Program-made: the position numbers and the translations under genes | Source: Cyrtodaria siliqua | Taxonomy: Eukaryota; Mollusca; Bivalvia; Adapedonta; Hiatellidae | Direction: 5' to 3' | Length of the DNA: 64,000 bases | NCBI GenBank assembly: GCA_037043455.1 | Contig: JAWPHD010001282.1 | Span: 186,001 to 250,000 of the forward strand | Notes under the pieces: generated by a model | Database searches by the model: none | Told to the model about the DNA's origin: nothing | Seen by the model: the letters and a program-made list of their open reading frames with translations, nothing else | Shown here: positions 52,510-64,000 of the stretch, piece after piece | How positions within the stretch are numbered: position 1 is the stretch's first letter | How the letters are laid out: every line of letters starts with the position of its first letter

Positions 52510-55500
52510 GTTTGGTATTATAATGTATTACCAGCAATGTGACGGGTATATGGCAATGGTTGGTATTATAATGTATAACCAGCAATGTGACGGGTATATG
52601 GCAATGGTTGGTATTATAATGTATAACCAGCAATGTGACGGTTATATGACAATGGTTGGTATTATAATGCATATCCAGCAATGTGACGGCAATGTGACGG
52701 TTATATGTCAAGGTTTGGTATTATAATGTATAACCAGCAATGTGACGGGTATATGTCAATATTTGGTATTATAATGTATAATCAGCAATGTGACGGGTAT
52801 ATGGCAATGGTTGGTATTATAATGTATATCCAACAATGTGACGGCAATGTGACGGATACATGTCAAGGTTTGGTATTATAATGTATAACCAGCAATGTGA
52901 CGGTTATACGGCAATGGTTGGTATTATAATGCATATCCAGCAATGTGACGACAATGTGACGGTTATATGTCAAGGTTTGGTATTATAATGTATAACCAGC
53001 AATGTGACGGGTATATGTCAATATTTGGTATTTTAAGGTATAATCAGCAATGTGACGGGTATATGGCAATGGTTGGTATTATAATGTATATCCAGCAATG
53101 TGACGGCAATGTGACGGTTATATGTCAAGGTTTAGTATTATAATGTATAACCAGCAATGTGACGGTTATATGTCAATGTTTAGTATTATAATGTATAACC
53201 AGCAATATGACGGTTATATGTCAATTTTTGGTATTATAATGTATATCCAGCAATGTGACGGGTATATGGCAATGGTTGGTATTATAATGTATAACCAGCA
53301 ATATGACGGGTATATGTCAATGTTTGGTATTATAATGTATAACCAGCAATATGACGGGTATATGTCAATGTTTGGTATTGTAATGTATATCCAGCAATGT
53401 GACGGGTAGATGGCAATGGTTGGTATTATAATGTATAAACAGCAATATGACGGGTATATGGCAATGGTTGGTAGAATATTGTATATCCAGCAATGTGACG
53501 AGTATATGGCAATGGTTGGTATTATAATGTATAAACAGCAATATGACGGGTATATGGCAATGGTTGATAGAGTATTGTATATCCAGCAATGTGACGGGTA
53601 TATGGCAATGGTTGGTATTATAATTAATAACCAGCAATGTGACGGGTATATATCAATGTTTGGTATTATAATGTATAACCAGCAATGTGACGGCAATGTG
53701 ACGGTTATATGTCAAGGTTTGGTATTGTAATGTATAACCAGCAATGTGACGGCAATGTGACGGTTATATGTCAAGGTTTGGTATTATAATGTATAACCAG
53801 CAATGTGACGGTTATATGTCAATGTTTGGTATTATAATGTATAACCAGCAATGTGACGGGTGTTGGTATTATAATGTGTATCCAGCAATGTGACGGTTAT
53901 ATGTCAATGTTTGTTATTATAATGTATATCCAGCAATGTGACGGTTATATGTCAATATTTGGTATTATAATGTATAACAACCAATGTCACGGTTATATGT
54001 CAATGTTTGGTATTATAATGTATATACAGCAAAGTGACGGTTATATTTCAATGTTTGGTATTATAATGTATAACCAGCACTGTGACGGTTATATGTCAAT
54101 GTTTGGTATTATAATGTATAACCAGCAATGTGACGGGAATATGTCAATATTTGGTATTATAATGTATAATCAGCAATGTGACGGGTATATGGCAATGGTT
54201 GGTATTATAATGTATATCTAGCAATGTGACGGCAATGTGACGGATACATGTCAAGGTTTGGTATTATAATGTATAACCAGCAATGTGACGGGTATATGGC
54301 AATGGTTTGTATTATAATGTATAACCAGCAATGTGACGGTTATATGACAATGGTTGGTATTATAATGCATATCCAGCAATGTGACGGCAATGTGACGGTT
54401 ATATGTCAAGGTTTGGTATTATAATGTATAACCAGCAATGTGACGGGTATATGTCAATATTTGGTATTATAATGTATAATCAGCAATGTGACGGGTATAT
54501 GGCAATGGTTGGTATTATAATGTATATCCAGCAATGTGACGGTAATGTGACGGATACATGTCAATGTTTGGTATTATAATGTATAACCAGCACTGTGACG
54601 GTTATATGTCAATGTTTGGTATTATAATGTATAACCAGCAATGTGACGGGAATATGTCAATATTTGGTATTATAATGTATAATCAGCAATGTGACGGGTA
54701 TATGGCAATGGTTGGTATTATAATGTATATCCAGCAATGTGACGGCAATGTGACGGATACATGTCAAGGTTTGGTATTATAATGTATAACCAGCAATGTG
54801 ACGGTTATACGGCAATGGTTGGTATTATAATGCATATCCAGCAATGTGACGACAATGTGACGGTTATATGTCAAGGTTTGGTATTATCATGTATAACCAG
54901 CAATGTGACGGGAATATGTCAATATTTGGTATTATAATGTATAATCAGCAATGTGACGGATATATGGCAATGGTTGGTATTATAATGTATATCCAGTAAT
55001 GTGACGGCAATGGGCCGGTTATATGTCAAGGTTTAATATTATAATGTTTAACCAGCAATGTGACGGTTATATGACAATGTTTGGTATTATAATGTATAAC
55101 CAGCAATGTGACGGTTATATGTCAATGTTTGGTATTATAACGTATATCCAGCAATGTGACGGGTATATGGCAATGGTTGGTATTATAATGCTTAACCAGC
55201 AATGTGACAGTTATATGCCAATGTTTGGTATTGTAATGTATATCCAGCATTGTGACGGGTAAATGGCAATGGTTGGTATTATAATGTATAACCAGCAATA
55301 TGACGGGTATATGGCAATGGTTGGTAGAATATTGTATATCCAGCAATGTTACGGGTATATGGCAATGGTTGGTATTATAATGTATAAACAGCAATATGAC
55401 GGGTATATGGCAATGGTTGGTAGAGTATTGTATATCCAGCAATGTGACGGGTATATGGCAATGGTTGGTATTATAATGTATAACCAGCAATGTGACGGCA

Positions 55501-58500
55501 ATGTGACGGTTATATGTCAAGGTTTGGTATTATAATGTATAACCAGCAATGTGACGGCAATGTGACGGTTATATGTCAAGGTTTGGTATTATAATGTATA
55601 ACCAGCAATGTGACGGTTATATGTCAATGTTTGGTATTGTAATGTATATCCAGCATTGTGACGGGTAAATGGCAATGGTTGGTATTATAATGTATAACCA
55701 GCAATATGACGGGTATATGGCAATGGTTGGTAGAATATTGTATATCCAGCAATGTGACGGGTATATGTCAATGGTTGGTATTATAATGTATAAACAGCAA
55801 TATGACGGGTATATGGCAATGGTTGGTAGAGTATTGTATATACAGCAATGTGACGGGTATATGGCAATGGTTGGTATTATAATGTATAACCAGCAATGTG
55901 ACGGCAATGTGACGGTTATATGTCAAGGTTTGGTATTATAATGTATAACCAGCAATGTGACGGTTATATGTCAATGTTTGGTATTATAATGTATATCCAG
56001 CAATGTGACGGTTATATGTCAATATTTTGTATTTTAATGTATAACAACCAATGTGACGGTTATATGTCAATGTTTGGTATTATAATGTATATCCAGCAAT
56101 GTGACGGTTATATGTCAATTTTTGGTATTATAATGTATATCCAGCAATGTGACGGGTATATGGCAATGGTTGATATTATAATGTATAACCAGCAATATGA
56201 CGGGTATATGTCAATGTTTGGTATTGTAATGTATATCCAGCAATGTGACGGGTAGATGGCAATGGTTGGTAATATAATGTATAACCAGCAATATGACGGG
56301 TATATGGCAATGGTTGGTAGAATATTGTATAAACAGCAATATGACGGGTATATGGCAATGGTTGGTATTATAATGTATAACCAGCAATATGACGGGTATA
56401 TGTCAATGTTTGGTATTGTAATGTATATCCAGCAATGTGACGGGTATATGGCAATGGTTGGTATTATAATGTATAAACAGCAATATGACGGGTATATGGC
56501 AATGGTTGATAGAGTATTGTATATCCAGCAATAAGACGGGTATATGGCAATGGTTGGTATTATAATTAATAACCAGCAATGTGACGGGTATATATCAATG
56601 TTTGGTATTATAATGTATAACCAGCAATGTGACGGCAATGTGACGGTTATATGTCAAGGTTTGGTATTATAATGTATAACCAGCAATGTGACGGCAATGT
56701 GACGGTTATATGTCAAGGTTTGGTATTATAATGTATAACCAGCAATGTGACGGGTGTTGATATTATAATGTGAATCCAGCAATGTGACGGTTATATGTCA
56801 ATGTTTGTTATTATAATGTATATCCAGCAATGTGACGGTTATATGTCAATATTTGGTATTATAATGTATAACAACCAATGGTGAGGTTATATGCCAATGT
56901 TTGGTATTATAATGTATATACAGCAATGTGACGATTATATGTCAATGTTTGGTATTATAATGTATAACCAGCTCTGTGACGGTTATATGTCAATGTTTGG
57001 TATTATAATGTATAACCAGCAATGTGACGGGAATATGTCAATATCTGGTATTATAATGTATAATCAGCAATGTGACGGGTATATGGCAATGGTTGGTATT
57101 ATAATGTATATCCAGTAATGTGACGGCAATGTGCCGGTTATATGTCAAGGTTTAATATTATAATGTTTAACCAGCAATGTGACGGTTATATGTCAATGTT
57201 TGGTATTATAATGTATAACCAGCAATGTGACGGGTATATGTCAATATTTGGTATTATAATGTATAATCAGCAATGTGACGGGTATATGGCAATGGTTGGT
57301 ATTATAATGTATATCCAGTAATGTGACGGGTATATGTCAATATTTGGTAGTATAATGTATAATCAGCAATGTGACGGTTATATGTCAATATTTGATATTA
57401 TAATGTATAATCAGCAATGTGACTGGTATATGGCAATGGTTGGTATTATAATGTATATCCAGTAATGTGACGGCAATGGGCCGGTTATATGTCAAGGTTT
57501 AATATTATAATGTTTAACCAGCAATGTGACGGTTATATGACAATGTTTGGTATTATAATGTATAACCAGCAATGTGACGGTTATATGTCAATGTTTGGTA
57601 TTATAACGTATATCCAGCAATGTGACGGGTATATGGCAATGGTTGGTATTATAATGTATAACCAGCAATATGACGGTTATATGTCAATGTTTGGTATTGT
57701 AATGTATATCCAGCATTGTGACGTGTAAATGGCAATGGTTGGTATTATAATGTATAACCAGCAATATGACGGGTATATGGCAATGGTTGGTAGAATATTG
57801 TATATCCAGCAATGTGACGGGTATATGGCAATGGTTGGTATTATAATGTATAAACAGCAATATGACGGGTATATGGCAATGGTTGGTAGAGTATTGTATA
57901 TCCAGCAATGTGACGGGTATATGGCAATGGTTGGTATTATAATGTATAACCAGCAATGTGACGGCAATGTGACGGTTATATGTCAAGGTTTGGTATTATA
58001 ATGTATAACCAGCAATGTGACGGCAATGTGACGGTTATATGTCAAGGTTTGGTATTATAATGTATAACCAGCAATGTGACGGTTATATGTCAAGGTTTGG
58101 TATTATAATGTATAACCAGCAATGTGACGGGTGTTGGTATTATAATGTGTATCCAGCAATGTGACGGTTATATGTCAATGTTTGTTATTATAATGTATAT
58201 CCAGCAATGTGACGGTTATATGTCAATATTTTGTATTATAATGTATAACAACCAATGTGACGTTTTTATATGTCAATGTTTGGTATTATAATGTATATCC
58301 AGCAATGTGACGGTTATATGTCAATGTATGGTAATATAATGTATAACCAGCACTGTGACGGTTATAGGTCAATGTTTGGTATTATAATGTATAACCAGCA
58401 ATGTGACGGGTATATCTCAATATTTGGTATTATAATGTATAATCAGCAATGTGACGGGTATATGGCAATGGTTGGTATTATTATGTATATCCTGCAATGT

Positions 58501-60003
58501 GACGGCAATGGGCCGGTTATATGTCAAGGTTTGGTATTATAATGTATAACCAGCAATGTGACGGATACATGTCAAGGTTCGTTATTATAATGTATAACCG
58601 GCAATGTGACGGTTATACGGCAATGATTGGCATTATAATGCATATCCAGCAATGTGACGACAATGTGACGGTTATATTTCAAAATTTGGTATTATAATGT
58701 ATAACCAGCAATGTGACGGGTATATGTCAATATTTGGTATTATAATGTATAATCAGCAATGTGACGGGTATATGGCAATGGTTGGTATTATAATGTATAT
58801 CCAGCAATGTGACGGCAATGGGACGGTTATATGTCAAGGTATAGTATTATAATGTATAACCAGCAATGTGACGGTTATATGTCAATGTTTGGTATTATAA
58901 TGTATAACCAGCAATGTGACGATTATATGTCAAGGTTTAATATTATAATGTATAACCAGCAATATGACGGTTATATGTCAATGTTTGGTACTATAATGTA
59001 TATCCAGCAATGTGACGGGTATATGGCAATGTTTGGTATTATAATGTATAACCAGCAATATGACGGTTATATGTCAATGTTTGGTATTGTAATGTGTATC
59101 CAGCATTGTGACGGGTAGATGGCAATGGTTGGTATTATAATGTAGAACCAGCAATATGACGGGTATATGTCAATGGTTGGTAGAATATTGTATATCCAGC
59201 AATGTGACGAGTATATGGCAATGGTTGGTATTATAATGTATAAACAGCAATATGACGGGTATATGGCAATGGTTGGTAGAGTATTGTATATCCAGCAATG
59301 TGACGGGTATATGGCAATGTTTGGTATTATAATTAATAACCAGCAATGTGACGGGTATATGTCAATGTTTGGTATTATAATGTATAACCGGCAATGTGAC
59401 GGCTAAGTGACGGTTATATGTCAAGGTTTGGTATTATAATGTATAACCAGCAATGTGACGGCAGTGTGACGGCAATGTGACGGTTATATGTCAAGGTTTG
59501 GTATTATAATGTATAACCAGCAATGTGACGGTTATATGTCAATGTTTGGTATTATAATGTATAACCAGCAATGTGACGGGTGTTGGTATTGTAATGTGTA
59601 TCCAGCAATGTGACGGTTATATGTCAATGTTTGGTATTATAATGTATAACCAGCAATGTGACGGGTGTTGGTATTGTAATGTGTATCCAGCAATGTGACG
59701 GTTATATGTCAATGTTTGTCATTATAATGTATATCCAGCAATGTGACGGTTATATGTCAATATTTTGTATTATAATGTATAACAACCAATGTCACGGTTA
59801 TATGTCAATGTTTGGTATTATAATGTATATCCAGCAATGTGACGGTTATATGTCAATGTTTGGTACTATAATGTATAAACAGCACTGTGACGGTTATATG
59901 TCAATGTTTGGTATTATAATGTAAAACCAGCAATGTGACGGTTATATGTCAATGTTTGGTATTGTAATGTATCTCCAGCAATGTGACGGGTAGATGGGAT
60001 AAT
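52500..60003 (+). repeat. Expanded 48 bp satellite, about 150 units (locus C)
   Basis: The unit is GGTATTATAATGTATAACCA plus GCAATGTGACGGTTATATGTCAATGTTT (48 bp). Recurrent variants include GGTAGAATATTG, GGTAGAGTATTG, ATAAACAGCAATATG and a 59 bp form with CAATGTGACGG doubled. Blocks of several units recur (for example near 55229, 55635 and 57690; near 55014 and 57480), so it has higher-order structure. Because 48 is divisible by 3, open frames with 16-residue periodicity occur on both strands; they are by-products. Confidence 0.93.
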
Positions 60004-60005
60004 CA

Positions 60006-60312
60006 GTTCTTGCATACCGGTCAAGGATATCCGTCATTTTACCGTGGCTAGATATTTCCATCTCACCCTAGGGTCGAGATAAAATTCACGCGCGCAACAT
60101 CCGGTATGCAGGAAAACATGCAAAACATTAGTAGCTGGCGGCGTCAGCGAACAACATGTCTCTGATATGCAAGAAAAAGAATCTATCATAGGTATTCGGT
60201 TCAGATAGGGAATCCCAACACTAGGTATAAGAGTTTTAATCGGAACCGAGGTTCTAAAACAGTTATACCTCGGGTTGGAATTCCCTATCTTCACCGGATA
60301 CCCATGAAATAT
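60006..60312. mobile_element. Element inserted in the linker between the two arrays
   Basis: The linker GATAATCA..GTTAATTATG, continuous at loci 1 and 2, is split here by about 310 bp. The insert starts TTCTTGCATACCGG and is related to 17900-18175 and 18450-18800 (CGTCATTTTACCG, CATCTCACYCTAGGGTCGAG, GTTGGAATTCCCTATCTTC). It has inverted internal motifs (GATAGGGAATCCCAAC and GTTGGAATTCCCTATC). Confidence 0.75.
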
Positions 60313-60348
60313 TCTTATAGTGTTAATTATGTCTGCGAAAAGATCGCG

Positions 60349-63300
60349 TTATGGTCTAGTGGTAGAGCGGCCGCCTCTCATGCGGGAGACGTTGGTTCAA
60401 TCCCCGGTTGGGCCATGGTCTAGTGGTAGAGCATCCGCCTCTCATATGGGAGACGTTGGTTCAATCTCCGGTTTGGTTATGGACTAGTGGTAGAGCGTCC
60501 CCTCTCACACGGGAGACGTTGGTTCAATTCCCGGGTGAGTCATGATCTAGTGGTAGAGTGGCCGCCTCTCATACAGGAGACGTTGGTTCAATCCACGGTT
60601 GGGTCATGGTCTAGTGGTAGAGCATCCGCCTCTCATAAGGGAGACGTTGGTTCAATCCCCGGTTTGGTCATGGTCTAGTGGTAGAGCGGCCGCCTCTCAT
60701 ACGAAAGACGTTGGTTCAATCCCCGGTTAGGTCATGGTCTAGTGGCAGAGCGGCCGCCTCACATACGGGAGACGTTGGTTCGATCCCCGGTTGGGTCATG
60801 GTCTAGTGGTAGAGCGTCCGCCTCTCATACGGGAGACGTTGGTTCAATCCCCGTTTGAGTCATCGTCTAGTGGTTGAGCATTCGCCTCTCATACGGGAGA
60901 CGTTGGTTCAATCCCCGGTTGGGTCATGGTCTAGTGGTAGAGCGGCCGCCTCTCATACGGGAGACGCTGGTTCAATCCCCGGTTGGGTCATGGTCTAGTG
61001 ATAGAGCGGCCGCCTCTCATACGGGAGACGTTGGCTCGATCGCCGGTTGGGTCATGGTTTAGTGGTAGAGCATCCGCCTCTCATACGGGAGACGTTGGTT
61101 CAATCCCCGGTTGAGTCATGGTATAGTGGTAGAGCGGCCGCCTCTCATACGGGAGACGTTGGTTCAATCCCCGGTTGGGTCATGGTCTAGTGGTAGAGCG
61201 TCCTCCTCTCATACGGGAGACGTTGGTTCAATCACCGGTTGGGTCATGGTCTAGTGGTAGAGAGTCCGCCTCTCATACGGGATACGTTGGTTCAATCCCC
61301 GGTTGGGTCATGGTCTAGTGGTAGAGCGGCCGCCTCTCATACGGGAGACGTTGGTTGAATCCCCGGTTGGGTCATGGTCTAGTGGTAGGGCGTCCGCCTC
61401 TCACACGGGAGACGTCGGCTCAATCCCCGATTGGGTCATGGTCTAGTGGAAGAGCGGCCGCCTCTCATAGGGGAGACGTTGGTTCAATCCCCGGTTGGGT
61501 CATGGTCTAGTGGTAGAGCGTCGTCCTCTAATACGGGAGACGTTGGTGCAATCCCCGGTTGGGTCATTGTCTAGTGGTAGAGCGGCCTCCTCTCATACGG
61601 GAGACGTTGGTTCAATCCCCGGTTGGCTCATGGTCTAGTGGTAGAGCGTCCGCCTCTCATACGGGAGGCGTTGGTTCAATCCCCGGTTGGGTCATGGTCT
61701 AGTGGTAGAGAGTCCGCCTCTCATACGGGAGACGTTGGTTCAATCTCCGGTTGGGTCGAAGTCTAGTGGTAGACCGTCCGCCTCTCATACGGGAGACGTT
61801 GGTTCAATCCCCGGTTGGGTCATGGTCTAGTGGTAGGGCGTCAGCCTCTCATACGGGAGACGTCGGCTCAATCCCCGGTTGGGTCATGGTCTATTGGCAG
61901 AACGACCGCCTCTCATACGGGAGACATTGGTTCAATCCCCGGTTGGGTCATGATCTAGTGGTAGAGCGGCCGCCCCTCATACGGGAGACGTTGGTTCAAT
62001 CCCCGGTTGGCTCATGGTCTAGTGGTAGAGAGTCCGCCTCTCATACGGGAGACGTTGGTTCAATCCCCGGTTGGGTCATGGTCTAGTGGTAGAGCGGCCG
62101 CCTCTCGTACGGGAGACGTTGGTTCAATCCCCGGTTGGGTCATGGTCTAGTGGTAGGGCGTCCGCCTCTCATACTTGAGACGTTGGCTCAATCCCCGATT
62201 GGGTCATGGTCTAATGGAAGAGCGGTCGCCTCTCATAGAGGAGACGTTGGTTCAATCCCCGGTTGGGTCATGGTCTAGTTGTAGAGCGTCCTCCTCTCAG
62301 AGGGTAGACGTTGGTTCAATCCCCGGTTGGGTCATGGTATAGTGGTAGAGCGTCCTCCTCTCATACTGGAGACGTTGGTTCAATTCCCGGTTGGGTCATG
62401 GTCTAGTGATAGAGCGTCCGCCTCTCATACGGGAGGCGTTGGTTTAATCCCCGGTTGGGTCATGGTCTAGTGGTAGAGAGTCCGCCTCTCATACGGCAGA
62501 CGTTGGTTCAATCTCCGGTTGGGTCATAGTCTAGTGGTAGAGCGGCCGCCTCTCATACGGAAGACGTTGGTTCAATCCCCGGTTGGGTCATGGTCTAGTG
62601 GTAGGGCGTCCGCCTCTCATACGGGAGACGTCGGCTCAATCCCCGGTTGGGTCATGGTCTATTGGCAGAACGACCGCCTCTCATACGGGAGACATTGGTT
62701 CAATCCCTGGTTGGGTCATGATCTAGTGGTAGAGCGGCCGCCCCTCATACGGGAGACGTTGGTTCAATCCCCGGTTGGGTCATGGTCTAGTGGTAGAGCG
62801 TCCGCCTCTTATACGGGAGACGTTGGTTCAATCCCCGGTTGGGTCATGGTCTAGTGGAAGAACGTCCGCCTCTCATACGGGAGACGTTGGTTCAATCCCC
62901 GGTTGGGTCATGGTCTAGTGGTAGAGCGTCCGCCTCTCATACGGGAGACGTTGGTTCAATCCCCGGTTGGGTCATGGTTTATGGTAGAGCCGCCGCCTCT
63001 CATACGGGAGACGTTGGTTCAATCCCCGTTTGGGTCATAGTCTAGTGGTAGAGCGTCCCCCTCTCACACGGGAGACGTTGGTTCAATCCCCGGTTGGGTC
63101 ATGGTCTAGTGGTAGAGCGGACGCCTCTCATACGGGAGACGTTGGTTCAATCCCGCTTGGGTCATGGTCTAGTGGTACAGCGGCCGCCTCTCATACGGGA
63201 GACGTTGGTTCAATCCCCGATTGGGTCACGGTCTAGTGGTAGAGCGGCCGCCTCTCATACGAGAGACGTTGGTTCAATCACCTGTTGGGTCACGGTCTAG

Positions 63301-63965
63301 TGGTAGAGCGTCCGCCTCTCATACGGGAGACTTTGGTTCAATCCCCGGTTGGGTCACGGTCTAGTGGTAGAGCAGCCGCCTCTCATACGGGAGACGTTGG
63401 TTGAATCCCCGGTTGGGTCATGGTCTAGTGGTAGAGCGGTCGCCTCTCATACGGGAGACGTTGGTTCAATCCCCGGTTGGGTAACGGTCTAGTGGTAGAG
63501 CGGCCGCCTCTCATACGGGAGACGTTGGTTCAATCCCCGGTTGGGTCACGGTCTAGTGATAGATGGGCCGCCTCTCATACGGGAGACGTTGGTTCAATCC
63601 CCGGTTGGGTCATGGTCCAGTGGAAGAACGTCCGCCTCTCATATGGGAGACGTTGGTTCAATCCCCGATTGGGTCATGGTCTAGTGGTAGAGCGGCCGCC
63701 TCTCATACGGGAGACGTTGGTTCAATCCCCGGTTAGGTCACGGTCTAGTGGTAGAGCCGCCGCCTCTCATACGGGAGACGTTGGTTCAATCACCAGTTGG
63801 GTCATGGTCTAGTGGAAGAACGTCCGCCTCTCATATGGGAGACGTTGGTTCAATCCCCGGTTGGGTCATGGTCTAGTGATAGAGCGGCCGCCTCTCATAC
63901 GAGAGACGTTGGTTCAATCCCCGGTTGGGTCATGGTCTAGTGGTAGAGCGGTCGCCTCTCATATT
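60349..63965 (+). repeat. Expanded 64 bp tRNA-like array, about 57 units (locus C)
   Basis: The unit TCATGGTCTAGTGGTAGAGC, then GKCCGCCTCTCATACGGGAG, then ACGTTGGTTCAATCCCCGGTTGGG is 64 bp. Almost every unit has a perfect A box TGGTCTAGTGG and B box GGTTCAATCCC about 42 bp apart, and a D-loop-like AGTGGTAGAG as in tRNA-Glu. Anticodon position reads CTC or CAT depending on alignment. In tandem context the ends cannot pair as an acceptor stem. Two main forms differ at GCGGCCGCC or GCGTCCGCC. A 12-unit (768 bp) block is repeated (about 61690-62455 and 62458-63220). Peptide frames of about 111 codons are artefacts of the 192 bp frame cycle. Confidence 0.93.
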
Positions 63966-64000
63966 CTTCATAAAAATGCTACTTAGTCTAGTAGTTCCCT
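63966..64000 (+). other. Right flank of the tRNA-like array
   Basis: CTTCATAAAAATGCTACTTA and GTCTAGTAGTTCCCT match the sequence right of the single tRNA-like units at 20717-20753 and 32876-32900. The last unit of the array is cut off inside its anticodon region. Confidence 0.85.

Larger units (their letters stand above)
51360..64000 (+). repeat. Third, partial copy of the intron 6 - exon 7 - intron 7 region (locus C)
   Basis: 51360-52330 matches 18870-19790. 52435-52509 matches the 3' half of exon 20094-20231. The 48 bp array, linker, tRNA-like array and right flank follow in the same order as at 20220-20750. Between 52340 and 52434 a piece resembling 24930-24990 replaces the intron end and exon start. 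The copy continues beyond the window. Confidence 0.85.

Noticed and set aside
52475..59924. Many ORFs with periodic MSMFGIIMYNQQCDGY-like or MPSHCWLYIIIPTIAIY-like peptides on both strands
   Set aside because: The 48 bp unit is a multiple of three, so any stop-free frame stays open; frames on both strands are equally long, units vary without codon pattern, and 11 bp insertions break the frames.
60487..63812. 111-codon repeated ORFs (SWSSGRASASHTGDVGSIPG-like) as a repeat protein
   Set aside because: They are the three frames of the 64 bp tRNA-like unit read in a 192 bp cycle; the conserved features are Pol III boxes, not codons.
60349..63965. CRISPR-like array of repeats and spacers
   Set aside because: Units are contiguous with no unique spacers, the repeat is tRNA-like, and the DNA is clearly animal nuclear sequence.
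60349..63965. Array of functional tRNA-Glu or tRNA-Met genes
   Set aside because: The ends (TGGGTCA and TTGGGTC) cannot form an acceptor stem, the T stem is poorly paired and the anticodon stem has a mismatch in either alignment.

Overview
This is eukaryotic nuclear DNA, almost certainly from a lophotrochozoan animal and most likely a bivalve mollusc. The evidence is split genes with GT..AG introns, a C-terminal GalNAc-transferase/ricin-lectin gene, a lineage-type secreted SRCR protein, tRNA-Gly(GCC) genes with RNA polymerase III signals, and dispersed repeats of the kind common in bivalve genomes (the 'AAGGGCCATAACTC' and 'CACCATTTGAACAAACTTGG' families). The DNA is AT-rich and mostly repeats. 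Only two protein-coding loci can be supported, plus a damaged paralogue of one of them.

Layout. Positions 1-3908 are AT-rich non-coding sequence with two foldback/MITE-like elements. Eight plus-strand exons between 3909 and 24365 splice in phase into the last 387 residues of a divergent polypeptide N-acetylgalactosaminyltransferase (catalytic half plus ricin-B lectin domain, ending in a stop); its N-terminal exons lie before the window or were not recognised. Its long sixth intron (8523-20093) holds most of a minus-strand tRNA-Gly(GCC) cluster, partly inside ~1.3 kb tandem units, and a 549 bp tandem duplication. Its seventh intron (20232-24242) holds a small 48 bp satellite, one tRNA-like unit, a tandem TIR element, another tRNA-Gly and a 32 bp minisatellite. 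A two-exon gene for a secreted coiled-coil plus SRCR protein lies at 30197-31750.

The block from about 20.2 to 32.44 kb is repeated head-to-tail at 32.44-44.81 kb. The second copy carries a tRNA-Gly, a shorter minisatellite, a frameshifted copy of the last GalNAc-transferase exon (16 nt deletion) and a second SRCR gene with one premature stop (42569-44219). Comparing the two copies gives before/after pictures of several transposon insertions. After about 44.8 kb the sequence is repeat-rich and gene-poor (inverted dispersed repeat, ~160 bp tandem repeats).

From about 51.36 kb to the end of the window a third, partial copy of the intron-6/exon-7/intron-7 region appears. In it two tandem repeats that sit side by side at all three loci have expanded: a 48 bp satellite (about 150 units, 52.5-60.0 kb) and a 64 bp tRNA-like unit with intact A and B boxes (about 57 units, 60.35-63.97 kb). 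The 48 bp unit resembles the exon 7/intron 7 splice junction itself, so the satellite was probably seeded from the gene. This paired satellite, and fast amino-acid change confined mainly to the SRCR domain between the two SRCR copies, are the most interesting observations here.
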